Shown: positions 1-7,430 of the stretch, piece after piece
How the letters are laid out: each line of letters starts with the position of its first letter
How positions within the stretch are numbered: the first letter of the stretch is position 1
Assembly: GCA_023382655.1 (NCBI GenBank)
Contig: JAHDWK010000028.1
Location: forward strand, 26,799-90,798
DNA: 64,000 nucleotides
Source: Anaerolineae bacterium
GTDB taxonomy: Bacteria; Chloroflexota; Anaerolineae; Promineifilales; Promineifilaceae
Direction: 5' to 3'
The notes under the pieces: model-generated
The model's database searches: none
Told to the model about the DNA's origin: nothing
What the model saw: the letters and a program-made list of their open reading frames with translations, nothing else
Translations under genes and position numbers: made by a program

Positions 1-190
1 TATCCCGCATAAGTCCAGTTCCATCGCTGCGAAATTCATATATGTTCAACTCCTCATCCTGGGCAGCTTTCCATGTACCAACAATATCGTCTTGAATCGG
101 CTCACTTGCTTCAGGAGAAGCACAACTTATCAGGCTGAAAGTGAAGGTGATAATTAAGGCAAGTTTCCATTTTTTTGTTGTTGAATTCAC
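1..190 (-). CDS. Secreted lipoprotein, N-terminal fragment
   Basis: The frame runs off the left edge of the window. It opens with GTG at 190, seven bases after a clear AGGAGG. The product begins VNSTTKKWKLALIITFTFSL and continues ISCASPEA, which is a short basic region, a hydrophobic stretch and a lipobox with Cys at about residue 22. It is therefore probably exported and lipid-anchored. The visible part after the Cys (IVGTWKAAQDEELNIYEFRS) resembles small lipocalin-like or META-type lipoproteins that open with a 'GTW' strand, but too little is present to name a family. The region is more AT-rich than its neighbours. Confidence 0.7.
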   Translation of the reverse strand, partial: MNSTTKKWKLALIITFTFSLISCASPEASEPIQDDIVGTWKAAQDEELNIYEFRSDGTGLMRD

Positions 191-317
191 TGCTAATCCT
201 CCTGGCTGGGGCTTTGAGTATCATAAAACTATCCAACAGTCCCATTATGATGTAGTTGGAGGTGGGGGTAAAGAGATAACTGAGAAATTTGGCAACTGAA
301 CAACAACCGATAACGAA

Positions 318-1535
318 TTACCGATTACTGATCACCGTTCTCTGTCGCCAGCGGCGGGCCAACACCCAGGCGGTCATTGCCAGGGCTACCAGCAGGGAAA
401 CGAAGGTGGCGACGGCCATATTGAGGTCAAGTCCAAACAGGTTCAAGGTGCGGCTGTCCAGGCGCACGGTTTCTAACAAGATGCGACCGGTGGCGTAAAA
501 GATGAGGTAAAGGGCGGTTAATTCGCCGGTGAGCAGGCGGGCGCTGTACCGCTTGGCCAACGTATACAGCACCAGGAAGGCCAGCAAATTCCAGAGGGAT
601 TCATACAAAAAGGCGGGGTGAAATTGGCTGAACTCTTCATAACCGGGCAGGCGGTGGGCTTCGGTGATGGTGATGGCCCAGGGAAAGGTGGTGGGACGGC
701 CGTATAACTCCTGGTTGAAAAAGTTCCCCCACCGGCCAAACACCTGTCCCAACGCCACCCCCACTACAGCCAGGTCGGCCCAGGCCAGCGCCGGAATCCG
801 TTGGCGGCGGGCATAGATGAACAGCCCCAACGCCCCGCCCGCCAGCCCGCCATAAATGCCCAACCCGCCGGCGCGAATATTGATCAACTGCGCCGGGTTG
901 CGGAAATAGTCCCAGGGGGTAACAATGCCAAAGGCAGCCATGCTCGGCGAGGGGGTCAACACGTGATACAGGCGCGCGCCCACGACGGCAAACAGCAGAC
1001 AGACCATCAACCCATTCCAGACATGATCAGGGTTCCAGATACGCCAGGCAGCATCTACCAGCCATGATCTTTCTATGCCGGGCATCTCTTCTAATTCCTG
1101 CCCAATGGTGTCCAGTTCGGCCGGTTTTAACCCCAGGTTGCGTGGGTCTAGCCCCCAGCGGAAAAGCAGTTCGCCCAACGTGGTGATGTGGCGCTGCTGT
1201 AATTTCAGACTGAGTTCGGCGCTGAGGCCGAGTACGGCCGTGCCCTGCCCCTGCACACTTGGCGGGACCACTTCATTAAACAGCGCCGCTGCCCGCTCAT
1301 TTGCCAGCCGGGAAACCACATAGGCTCCCAGGGCAATGCCACCGACAATACAGATGCCATACCAAAAGATGGGCAAATTGAGGACGGGGATGACAACGGC
1401 GGTAGCAGCCGGCGTGTTGCCGGTGCGCAGATGGTTAATAAAGAGGATTGTCACCAAAAGCAATCCCCCCAGAATGAAATACCAGTATGGCTCTATCCCT
1501 AGACGCTTCTGCCAGCTAGAAAGTTGTTGACGCAT
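318..1535 (-). CDS. lgt: Prolipoprotein diacylglyceryl transferase with inserted domain
   Basis: Lgt moves a diacylglyceryl group from phosphatidylglycerol to the lipobox Cys of prolipoproteins in the cytoplasmic membrane. The family signature GRWGNFFNQELYGRPT is present, with several membrane helices and a C-terminal RILLETVR segment. At about 405 aa it is much longer than the usual 260-300. Between the first helices (residues ~85-160) there is a soluble insert, LGLSAELSLKLQQRHITTLG followed by NLGLKPAELDTIGQELEEM. It reads like a helix-hairpin-helix domain of the RNA polymerase alpha-CTD type. I chose ATG 1535; an in-frame TTG at 1562 lies inside a palindrome and is less likely. The many lipoproteins in this window would be its substrates. 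Confidence 0.9.
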   Translation of the reverse strand: MRQQLSSWQKRLGIEPYWYFILGGLLLVTILFINHLRTGNTPAATAVVIPVLNLPIFWYGICIVGGIALGAYVVSRLANERAAALFNEVVPPSVQGQGTAVLGLSAELSLKLQQRHITTLGELLFRWGLDPRNLGLKPAELDTIGQELEEMPGIERSWLVDAAWRIWNPDHVWNGLMVCLLFAVVGARLYHVLTPSPSMAAFGIVTPWDYFRNPAQLINIRAGGLGIYGGLAGGALGLFIYARRQRIPALAWADLAVVGVALGQVFGRWGNFFNQELYGRPTTFPWAITITEAHRLPGYEEFSQFHPAFLYESLWNLLAFLVLYTLAKRYSARLLTGELTALYLIFYATGRILLETVRLDSRTLNLFGLDLNMAVATFVSLLVALAMTAWVLARRWRQRTVISNR

Positions 1536-1553
1536 GGGTTTATGCTCAATAAA

Positions 1554-1586
1554 AAAGTTCAACTTTTTGGAAAAGTTGAACTTTTA
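1554..1586. promoter_or_regulatory. 15-bp inverted repeat upstream of lgt
   Basis: Arms AAAAGTTCAACTTTT and AAAAGTTGAACTTTT are perfect reverse complements separated by TGG. Each arm is itself almost palindromic (AAAAGTTnAACTTTT), so the site can equally be read as two direct operator copies 18 bp apart, on nearly the same face of the helix. It lies between the phosphatidyltransferase gene and lgt. An AT-only stem makes a poor terminator, so a tandem protein-binding site for a dimeric regulator is the better guess. The regulator is unknown. Confidence 0.5.
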
Positions 1587-1607
1587 GAAACTTGTTTACC
1601 TGTATAT

Positions 1608-2270
1608 TTATTCAGCCTGATCGTTGTTTTCTTCGGCCTTCATATCGGCAATCCATTGTTTCCAGACATGATAACCACGCTGGAACAGTGTGAAATAAGT
1701 AGCCACCGCCAGCAACACCAATAAGATGGCTGGTTGGTTCAAGAACAGCAGTACAATCATTAAGACATACCGCTCGACCCGGCTGGCAATGCCCACTTTG
1801 GAGTTATAGCCCAATGACTCCGCTTTGGAACGGGCATAACTGACCATAATGGAACCGGTAACGGCCAGATAAGAAATAGCCATCATGGTCACATCTTCTT
1901 GCAGCCAGTAGTAATAAATGAAACCACCAAACAGGATGATCTCCGCCAGGCGATCCAGGGTGGAATCCAGAAACGCGCCAAAGCCGCCCTGTTTGCGCCC
2001 CATTTTACGCGCCAGCGAACCATCCAGCGCATCCAACGGGGAGAGCAGCAGCATGGCGATGGACGCCGCGCGGAACTGCCCATTGGCAATGAGCCAGGCA
2101 AACAAAAAGTGAAACAACATACCCAACACGGTCAACACATCGGGCGAAATTTTGTACTTTGCCAGGAAATTGACAATGGGGTCTATGATGACTTTGGCGT
2201 AAACACGCAATTTGTCGGTAAATACTTTAGGTTCTGTTGGTTTTGCCTCGTTGGCATTGGTCTGGGCCAT
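1608..2270 (-). CDS. CDP-alcohol phosphatidyltransferase
   Basis: This is an integral membrane enzyme that transfers a phosphatidyl group from CDP-diacylglycerol to an alcohol acceptor, a step of phospholipid head-group synthesis. The family motif D-x2-D-G-x2-A-R-x8-G-x3-D-x3-D is complete within DALDGSLARKMGRKQGG and FGAFLDSTLD. The length, 220 aa with about five or six hydrophobic segments, is normal. The acceptor (glycerol 3-phosphate, inositol phosphate or other) cannot be read from the motif, so I do not assign pgsA. The ATG at 2270 follows GAGGAATTC. It lies upstream of lgt on the same strand; both act on phospholipids. Confidence 0.88.
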   Translation of the reverse strand: MAQTNANEAKPTEPKVFTDKLRVYAKVIIDPIVNFLAKYKISPDVLTVLGMLFHFLFAWLIANGQFRAASIAMLLLSPLDALDGSLARKMGRKQGGFGAFLDSTLDRLAEIILFGGFIYYYWLQEDVTMMAISYLAVTGSIMVSYARSKAESLGYNSKVGIASRVERYVLMIVLLFLNQPAILLVLLAVATYFTLFQRGYHVWKQWIADMKAEENNDQAE

Positions 2271-2398
2271 GAATTCCTCGTTCGCGTTTCGCCGCCGGAT
2301 TTGGAGGGATGCTATCGAAAGTGGGAGAGACTGTCAAACTTGAACAATCGGTGAGTGTTTTGGCCTATAGTGGTGCAGGCAAACCTGCCATATCCCCA

Positions 2399-3559
2399 TC
2401 AACCAAAATCAAATCCTAACTGTCTGACCTGTGCTTCATCCAGTTTGCTGACGGCAACGCCGAGAAGGCGCAGCTTTTTGTCACGCGGCCAATGCTCGTC
2501 CCAGAGGGCGTGGGCTATCTCATACAACGTGGCTGCATCAGCAAAGGGGACAGCGACCGACCGCTGCCGGGTGTAGGTGGTGAAGTCTGCCCAGCGGAAC
2601 TTCACACTGACGGTGGAGGCCGCCAGCTTTTCTTTTTGCAACATCTCGGCCACATCGTGGCACATCTTTTGCAATCGCTCACAGAGTACGGCCGTGTCAT
2701 CCACATCGGTATTAAACGTCCATTCCTGGCTGATGCTCTTGGGTGGGCCATGTTCGGCCTGTACGGGACGGTCATCAATCCCGGCGGCGCGTGCCTTGAG
2801 CGCCGCCGCCTGATTGCCAACTACCGGTCGCAACACGGTTATATCCGCCGCCGCCAGATCGCCGCAGGTGTGAAGGCCCTGGCGCGCCAGCTTTTCGGCC
2901 GTCTTGGGGCCAATGCCCCACAGGGCGCGGGTGGGCAGGGGCGCCAAAAAGGTTGCTTCAGTGCCGGGCGGCACGATGGTAAAACCTTCCGGTTTGTCAT
3001 GGTCAGAAGCGACCTTGGCGACGAGTTTGCTGGAAGCCAGACCGACGGAGCAAGGGAGATGGGTTTGGGTTTTGACGGCCGTCCGTACTTCCCCCGCTTT
3101 TGCCCCCGGTTCATCCCAGGCGGTCAGATCCACATAGGCCTCGTCCACGCTCATTTTCTCCACCGGCCCAAACTGGCGCAAGATGTCCATGATCTGCCGC
3201 GAGCATTCACGCACCCGCTCCCAATTAACAGGCACAATTTTGAGGGAGGGGCAAAGACGCCGGGCCACGGCCGTAGACATGGCCGAATGAATGCCCAATT
3301 TGCGCGCTTCATAACTGGCGGACGACACCACGCCACGCTGGTCTGGCTGCCCGCCTACCACCAACGGCACACCCCCATCCGCCGGGTGATCCAGCAGATG
3401 CACATTCACGTAAAAAGCATCCATATCCAAATGCAATATGGCGCGGGGCCAGGGGTTAAGGGGTGAAGGCGGCGAAGACGCCGGGGTGAGGAGGTGGGGA
3501 GGTGATGGGGAGTGAACCATAAACTTCGTGTTTCTTCGCGCCCTTCGCGGATCATTCAT
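2399..3559 (-). CDS. dinB: DNA polymerase IV (Y-family translesion polymerase)
   Basis: The product performs error-prone lesion bypass. Catalytic motifs are ILHLDMDAFYVNV (first Asp pair) and MSVDEAYVDLT (second acidic cluster), followed by the thumb HhH WGIGPKTAEKLARQG and a little-finger domain; the end has no obvious beta-clamp motif. The frame as given opens at 3559 and overlaps the stop of the upstream binding-protein gene by eight bases. However, the first ~40 residues (MNDPRRARRNTKF, then a Pro/Ser-rich HLLTPASSPPSP) are encoded by repeat-like DNA shared with other gaps, so translation may really begin close to the LHLDMDAF motif. DinB homologues are normally ~350 aa, which fits a later start. 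Confidence 0.92.
   Translation of the reverse strand: MNDPRRARRNTKFMVHSPSPPHLLTPASSPPSPLNPWPRAILHLDMDAFYVNVHLLDHPADGGVPLVVGGQPDQRGVVSSASYEARKLGIHSAMSTAVARRLCPSLKIVPVNWERVRECSRQIMDILRQFGPVEKMSVDEAYVDLTAWDEPGAKAGEVRTAVKTQTHLPCSVGLASSKLVAKVASDHDKPEGFTIVPPGTEATFLAPLPTRALWGIGPKTAEKLARQGLHTCGDLAAADITVLRPVVGNQAAALKARAAGIDDRPVQAEHGPPKSISQEWTFNTDVDDTAVLCERLQKMCHDVAEMLQKEKLAASTVSVKFRWADFTTYTRQRSVAVPFADAATLYEIAHALWDEHWPRDKKLRLLGVAVSKLDEAQVRQLGFDFG
3463..3512. repeat. GGCG-GACGCCGGGGTGA repeat at dinB 5' end
   Basis: The stretch GGCGGCGAAGACGCCGGGGT, followed by GAGGAGGTGGGGAGG, matches the DNA at 9779-9815 at the 3' end of the histidine kinase gene. The copies differ at a few positions and both end in G-rich GGTGAGG runs. 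Here it encodes low-complexity residues of the DinB N-terminus on the opposite strand. It looks like a dispersed intergenic repeat that has become coding. Confidence 0.5.
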
Positions 3560-5057
3560 TCACCGTCTCGTCTAAAGATTGCAAAACGGCCGTGACCGAC
3601 TCATTTTGCAGGATACGGCCGTAGGCGTCAACCATCGCCTGCCACACGTCATACTGCCCCGTGAGAGCCGGTGGGTCAACTCCATATGGCAGCAGGGCAA
3701 AAGCAGCGGCATAGGCGGGGTCGGCCGTAAAGGCATCTTCCAGATAGCTGGCCGCAGCGGTGCGGGCAGGTAGATAGCTGTTCACCTGCGCCCATCGCGC
3801 CTGGACTGCCGGCCCATAGAAATAAGCCAGAAACAGCCAGGCCGCTAACTGCGTCTCCGGGTCACTGCGCAGCAAATTGACGTTGGGACCCGAAAGCAGC
3901 AGCGCGGATGATTCGCCCGCGTGGGGCAGCGGCGCGACCGACCAGGAAAAAGGTTGGGCATTGTAGTTGTTGACGGCGCGGTCATAAAAATATAGACCGC
4001 GCGTGGCGCCCGGCCCAAACAGCGTTTGCTGCCGGGCAAAGTTGTCCTGGTAAGTAAAACCGGCGGCAGGCGCAGCGCAGCCATCTTGCAACAACTGTTG
4101 CAGCAGGGTCATGGCGGCAACGGCTTCCGGGCTGTTGAAGGTGAATGTCTGGCTGGTTTGGTCGTACACATCACCGCCGAAGGCGTGAATCCAGGCCAGA
4201 AAGCTGCCGCTGGTAGCTTCAATTTCATAACCCACTTTGTTTTGCGCCGGGTCGGCGGCCGCGCAAACCGCCTCGGCAAACTGCGCCGGCGTTTGCGGCG
4301 CGCCCACAAAAGGTAAATCGAGCGAAGCCAGCCAGCCGTTGTTGACAAACAGGAGTTCCAGCGTCCGGTGCAGCGGCAGGCCATAGAGTGGTGTGTCTGT
4401 TTGCACCTGGGCATAAGGGAAAAAGTCGGCCAGGTCAGTAGGTGTGAAGCCATAAGTAGGGTGGTGGAGATACGGCCGTACATCCACCACCACCTCAGCC
4501 GCCACATAGCTGACGGTATGGTCAGGATAGGCGGCTACCAGCGCCGGTAAATCTTCGCCTTCTGCCAGGCCGGTCTGTACGGCAACTACCAGATGGTTAA
4601 AACGCTGCCAGTACAGCGGTTGAATGGTAATGCCATACGGATTGCTCTGGTTAAAATCGGCGATGATGTCAGCCAGGATCGTTCCGGCAAAACCGTCGTA
4701 GTTGTGCCAGAAGACGGCCGTGACCCCCGTAGGATCGAGCGCATCCAGACGGCCGTACACGGCCAGATCGGGCGTGGCTGTTGGCGTGGGGCTGGGTGTG
4801 TCGGTGGCTGTAGATGTAGCGGATGGCGTCGTGGTAGCGGTTGCTGTTGGCGTGGTCGTATTGGTTGGTGTCGCCGTAGAGGTAACGGTGGGGGATACGG
4901 CCGTAACAGTCGGCGTCACCGGTGTTTCAATCGGTACGGCCGTGACCTGCGACAGGGTAGTAACAGTGGGCACGGCCGTTTCCACCGGACGACAGGCGGC
5001 CAAACCACACCCACAAATAATCAATATCAGCCAGAAAAAGCGCCACTGCTTTGCCAT
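3552..5057 (-). CDS. Family 1 extracellular solute-binding lipoprotein
   Basis: This is probably the substrate-capturing lipoprotein of a sugar-type ABC importer, tethered outside the membrane. The start ATG at 5057 has GGGAGG six bases upstream. The signal MAKQWRFFWLILIICGCGLAAC ends in a lipobox Cys, followed by about 60 residues of Thr/Pro/Ser-rich linker (TPT, TAV and SPT repeats). The bilobal SBP domain follows, with features such as FWHNYDGFAGTILADIIADF and NVNLLRSDPETQLAAWLF. Length is 501 aa. No permease or ATPase is adjacent; two matching permeases lie at 36.3-38.3 kb. The stop overlaps the reading frame of dinB. Several ACGGCCGT copies fall in the linker, encoding TAV. Confidence 0.85.
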   Translation of the reverse strand: MAKQWRFFWLILIICGCGLAACRPVETAVPTVTTLSQVTAVPIETPVTPTVTAVSPTVTSTATPTNTTTPTATATTTPSATSTATDTPSPTPTATPDLAVYGRLDALDPTGVTAVFWHNYDGFAGTILADIIADFNQSNPYGITIQPLYWQRFNHLVVAVQTGLAEGEDLPALVAAYPDHTVSYVAAEVVVDVRPYLHHPTYGFTPTDLADFFPYAQVQTDTPLYGLPLHRTLELLFVNNGWLASLDLPFVGAPQTPAQFAEAVCAAADPAQNKVGYEIEATSGSFLAWIHAFGGDVYDQTSQTFTFNSPEAVAAMTLLQQLLQDGCAAPAAGFTYQDNFARQQTLFGPGATRGLYFYDRAVNNYNAQPFSWSVAPLPHAGESSALLLSGPNVNLLRSDPETQLAAWLFLAYFYGPAVQARWAQVNSYLPARTAAASYLEDAFTADPAYAAAFALLPYGVDPPALTGQYDVWQAMVDAYGRILQNESVTAVLQSLDETVNE

Positions 5058-5155
5058 TTGACCCTCCCAAATTGGGATCACCACACAGGATAGGCGAATT
5101 ATATCGTAAAAAAATCGTAACGATGTAGGGGGTCAGGTTTTCAGTTTTCAGCCAA

Positions 5156-5276
5156 CGACGCCGATTGGAAATCGGCGTCTGCTATGAAAAACGCGCTAAA
5201 GTGCGTTCATTCGCGCCGCTTTTAACGTGCTTGAGCACGTTTTTTATACCAGCCTATGAATTCATTCATAGGCGAT
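5156..5276. repeat. Array of four short hairpins
   Basis: Four consecutive inverted repeats occupy 120 bases: GACGCCGATT/AATCGGCGTC (loop GGA), AACGC/GCGTT, AACGTGC/GCACGTT (loop TTGA, followed by a T-run) and GCCTATGAAT/ATTCATAGGC (loop TC). The gap lies between two minus-strand genes. The third hairpin has the form of an intrinsic terminator on the plus strand, although no plus-strand gene precedes it. The array could be a small structured RNA, a compound terminator or a composite MITE-like repeat. Confidence 0.45.
5224..5246 (+). terminator. Intrinsic terminator-like hairpin on plus strand
   Basis: Stem AACGTGC-TTGA-GCACGTT is followed directly by TTTTT. No gene reads into it from the left on this strand, so it may belong to a repeat element or end an unrecognised transcript. 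Confidence 0.4.
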
Positions 5277-5315
5277 AGCGACCCAAAATGAGAATGGCCG
5301 TCAGGTTTTCCGAGT

Positions 5316-5364
5316 AGTGCCAGGCACAGGGGAGTTCTATGCTGGATGATCAGGGCCTGGCACT
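5316..5364. repeat. 10-bp inverted repeat after propeller gene
   Basis: AGTGCCAGGC at 5316-5325 and GCCTGGCACT at 5355-5364 form a perfect 10-bp stem just beyond the stop of the minus-strand gene ending at 5370. No T-run follows on the minus strand, so it may stabilise the 3' end of the message rather than terminate it. Confidence 0.45.
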
Positions 5365-5369
5365 ATGAT

Positions 5370-6905
5370 CTACTGTTGGCTCCAAAAGGCCATACTGCCT
5401 TCGGCCAGGAAGCGTTTGCCGCCGCCGTGAATAGGAACGGTGTAGATGATGCTACGGCCGTCTTCCAGCATGGGCAGCACCAGCGCATCACTGGCGGGCG
5501 ACCAGAGGCGGTGACTGAGCGCATACTGGTCAAAAAAGGGCAGGAGTTGGGAGATAAACGTGAGGGTGGGGATAAAGGTGAGCAGTTGTCGCCCGTTGCC
5601 GCTGGCGACATCAAAGATAACCAGGTTCAGCGTAGGCAAACGGGTCTGAGAGGCTGTTTTGGCGCTTGTCTTGCCTGGCAAGGCCACGTTAATGTCCCCA
5701 CCGGGCAGGTTGGGCAAAAAGGCTGCCAGGTAACGGCCGTCTGGCGACCAGAAAAAAGCAGCCACGTCATTCTGGCTCAACAGGCGGATTTCGCCGGTGA
5801 TCGTGTTCATCAGGCGCAGCGGGCCAATGAACTCCGTCTCGCCGGGCTTGTCTGGGCTGATGTAGGCCAACCAGTTTGCATCGGGGCTGAGACTGAGAAT
5901 GCTACCCCCTTCATGGGACTGTGTCTGGCTGGCGCCATCCTGAAGATTATTTACCACCACCCGGCTGCTGAGGGCGCCTGTTTCTTCGGCATAAGCCAGC
6001 AAACGGCCGTCGCCAGAGATACCCGGCGCTTGAAAATAGCCGGGGTTGGCAATCTGGGAGCCATCTTTTTCTCCGGCTGCTTCGAGTAGTTCCAGACGCG
6101 CCCCCGCCCCGGCAAAACCGCTGTGAATGAGTAGCTGCTGGCTGTCGGCCGTCCACTGCCAATACAAAGGGCCGCCGGTGGTGCGTTTGCGGCTTTCGGC
6201 CGCACCATCCGCCGCTGCCAGATAGAGCGCCATGCCCTGGTTGTCGCTGGCCAGAAAGCTCACCGTCTGGCTGTCTGGCGACCAGTAAAGATAAAACGGC
6301 GCGGCGCGGCGGCTGAGATAAAGCGACAAAGGCTCTTGATTCTGATCTGTGTCGGCCAGTACAAAAACAGCGCCGCCCAGATTGTTGCTGCCAATGGCGG
6401 CAATCTGGCTGCCGTCTGGCGCCCAAGTGGGGAATTGGAAGATGGCCGCGCCATTGGTCAGGCGGCGCGGGGCGCTGCCGTCAGCAGCAATGGTGACAAT
6501 CTGCCCCTCATCGTCAATGTACACAATGCGACTGATGAGAGCCGGGTTGCCTGGGGAAGTGGGCAGGGACATGTCGGCACTGAGCGCCGATGAAGTGGCC
6601 GTGGCCGTCATTTCCTCTGTCTGGGTGATGGGGGCGGCGGTAGGGAGCACGGTGGTGGGGGTGCGCGGTACGGCCGTCACCGTCATCCGATTGCCAGATT
6701 CAGCACGTGAGGTCAGCAGCCAGATAACACCGGACAGGGAACTGGCTAACAGCGCCAGGATCAGCACAATGGCAATTACCAGCCAGCAGCCTGACGGACG
6801 GCGCGTTTCCGCATCGGCCCAGACTACCGGTTCTGACTCTGGCTCAAAAAAATAGGGTTCGGGTTCGTCATCGAAGTGGTCGTCTTGATCATACATATCG
6901 GTCAT
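5370..6905 (-). CDS. Membrane-anchored TolB/PD40-like beta-propeller protein
   Basis: This 511-aa protein has an acidic, Tyr-rich cytoplasmic N-terminus (DQDDHFDDEPEPYFFEPE). A single helix follows at ~42-67 (WLVIAIVLILALLASSLSGV), then a Thr/Pro linker and six or seven PD40-type blades such as PTWAPDGSQIAAIGSNN, YWSPDSQTVSFLASDNQ, LSLSPDANWLAYISPD and FFWSPDGRYLAAFLPN. Propellers of this kind usually bind proteins or peptides; no catalytic residue is visible. The likely topology is N-in with the propeller outside. The ATG at 6905 follows GGAG by four bases. It is divergent from the next gene, with 47 bp between the starts. Specific function unknown. Confidence 0.75.
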   Translation of the reverse strand: MTDMYDQDDHFDDEPEPYFFEPESEPVVWADAETRRPSGCWLVIAIVLILALLASSLSGVIWLLTSRAESGNRMTVTAVPRTPTTVLPTAAPITQTEEMTATATSSALSADMSLPTSPGNPALISRIVYIDDEGQIVTIAADGSAPRRLTNGAAIFQFPTWAPDGSQIAAIGSNNLGGAVFVLADTDQNQEPLSLYLSRRAAPFYLYWSPDSQTVSFLASDNQGMALYLAAADGAAESRKRTTGGPLYWQWTADSQQLLIHSGFAGAGARLELLEAAGEKDGSQIANPGYFQAPGISGDGRLLAYAEETGALSSRVVVNNLQDGASQTQSHEGGSILSLSPDANWLAYISPDKPGETEFIGPLRLMNTITGEIRLLSQNDVAAFFWSPDGRYLAAFLPNLPGGDINVALPGKTSAKTASQTRLPTLNLVIFDVASGNGRQLLTFIPTLTFISQLLPFFDQYALSHRLWSPASDALVLPMLEDGRSIIYTVPIHGGGKRFLAEGSMAFWSQQ

Positions 6906-6952
6906 TTTACTCCAATCATGCTAAAATCGAAGGCGCAAAGGACAGATAGTTT

Positions 6953-7420
6953 ATGGACAATTCACAATCAATTCCCCTGGACACCACAAACCCTGAATTA
7001 CCCCGCTGGCTGCGGGCTACTGGCTTTGTTTTGGGCATTTCCTATCCGGTACTGGCAATTTCCACCTTTTTTCGGGCAGCGTACCAGCTTTTTTTGAAGG
7101 AAGGGGTAACGAGTTATGTGGGGCCATCGCTGACGGCCGTAGCCGCTGCCTGTTATCTCACCGCCACCGTCGGCTTTTTTGTGCGTCAACGCTGGGCCTG
7201 GTGGCTTTCGGTGGGCGTCCTCAGTTTTGAAACGACCATGACCTTCATTGTCGGCATTCTTAGCATTCTTTATCCAGAGATGATTGGCAGCACCGTCTGG
7301 CGCTACTTTGGCATAGATTACGGCTTTTTCCCCCTTTTCCAACCATTATTGGGACTGGCCTGGCTGTTCCATCCCGCCACCCGCGCCGCGTATGGAATTT
7401 CCAGGAAGGGCGGTCAATAG
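6953..7420 (+). CDS. Small four-helix membrane protein
   Basis: This 155-aa hydrophobic protein has about four membrane segments, for example FVLGISYPVLAISTFF, SLTAVAAACYLTATVGFFV, WWLSVGVLSFETTMTFIVGI and FPLFQPLLGLAWLF. No catalytic or binding motif is recognisable. AAGGA lies about ten bases before the ATG. The downstream histidine kinase begins ten bases after the stop, so the two may be cotranscribed and this could be a membrane partner of the kinase, but that is inference. I do not recognise a named family. Confidence 0.65.
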   Translation: MDNSQSIPLDTTNPELPRWLRATGFVLGISYPVLAISTFFRAAYQLFLKEGVTSYVGPSLTAVAAACYLTATVGFFVRQRWAWWLSVGVLSFETTMTFIVGILSILYPEMIGSTVWRYFGIDYGFFPLFQPLLGLAWLFHPATRAAYGISRKGGQ

Positions 7421-7430
7421 TCAATAGTCA

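Noticed and set aside
2492..3466. Long open frame antisense to dinB
   Set aside because: It has no family motifs and is fully explained as the shadow of a GC-rich gene with strong codon bias.
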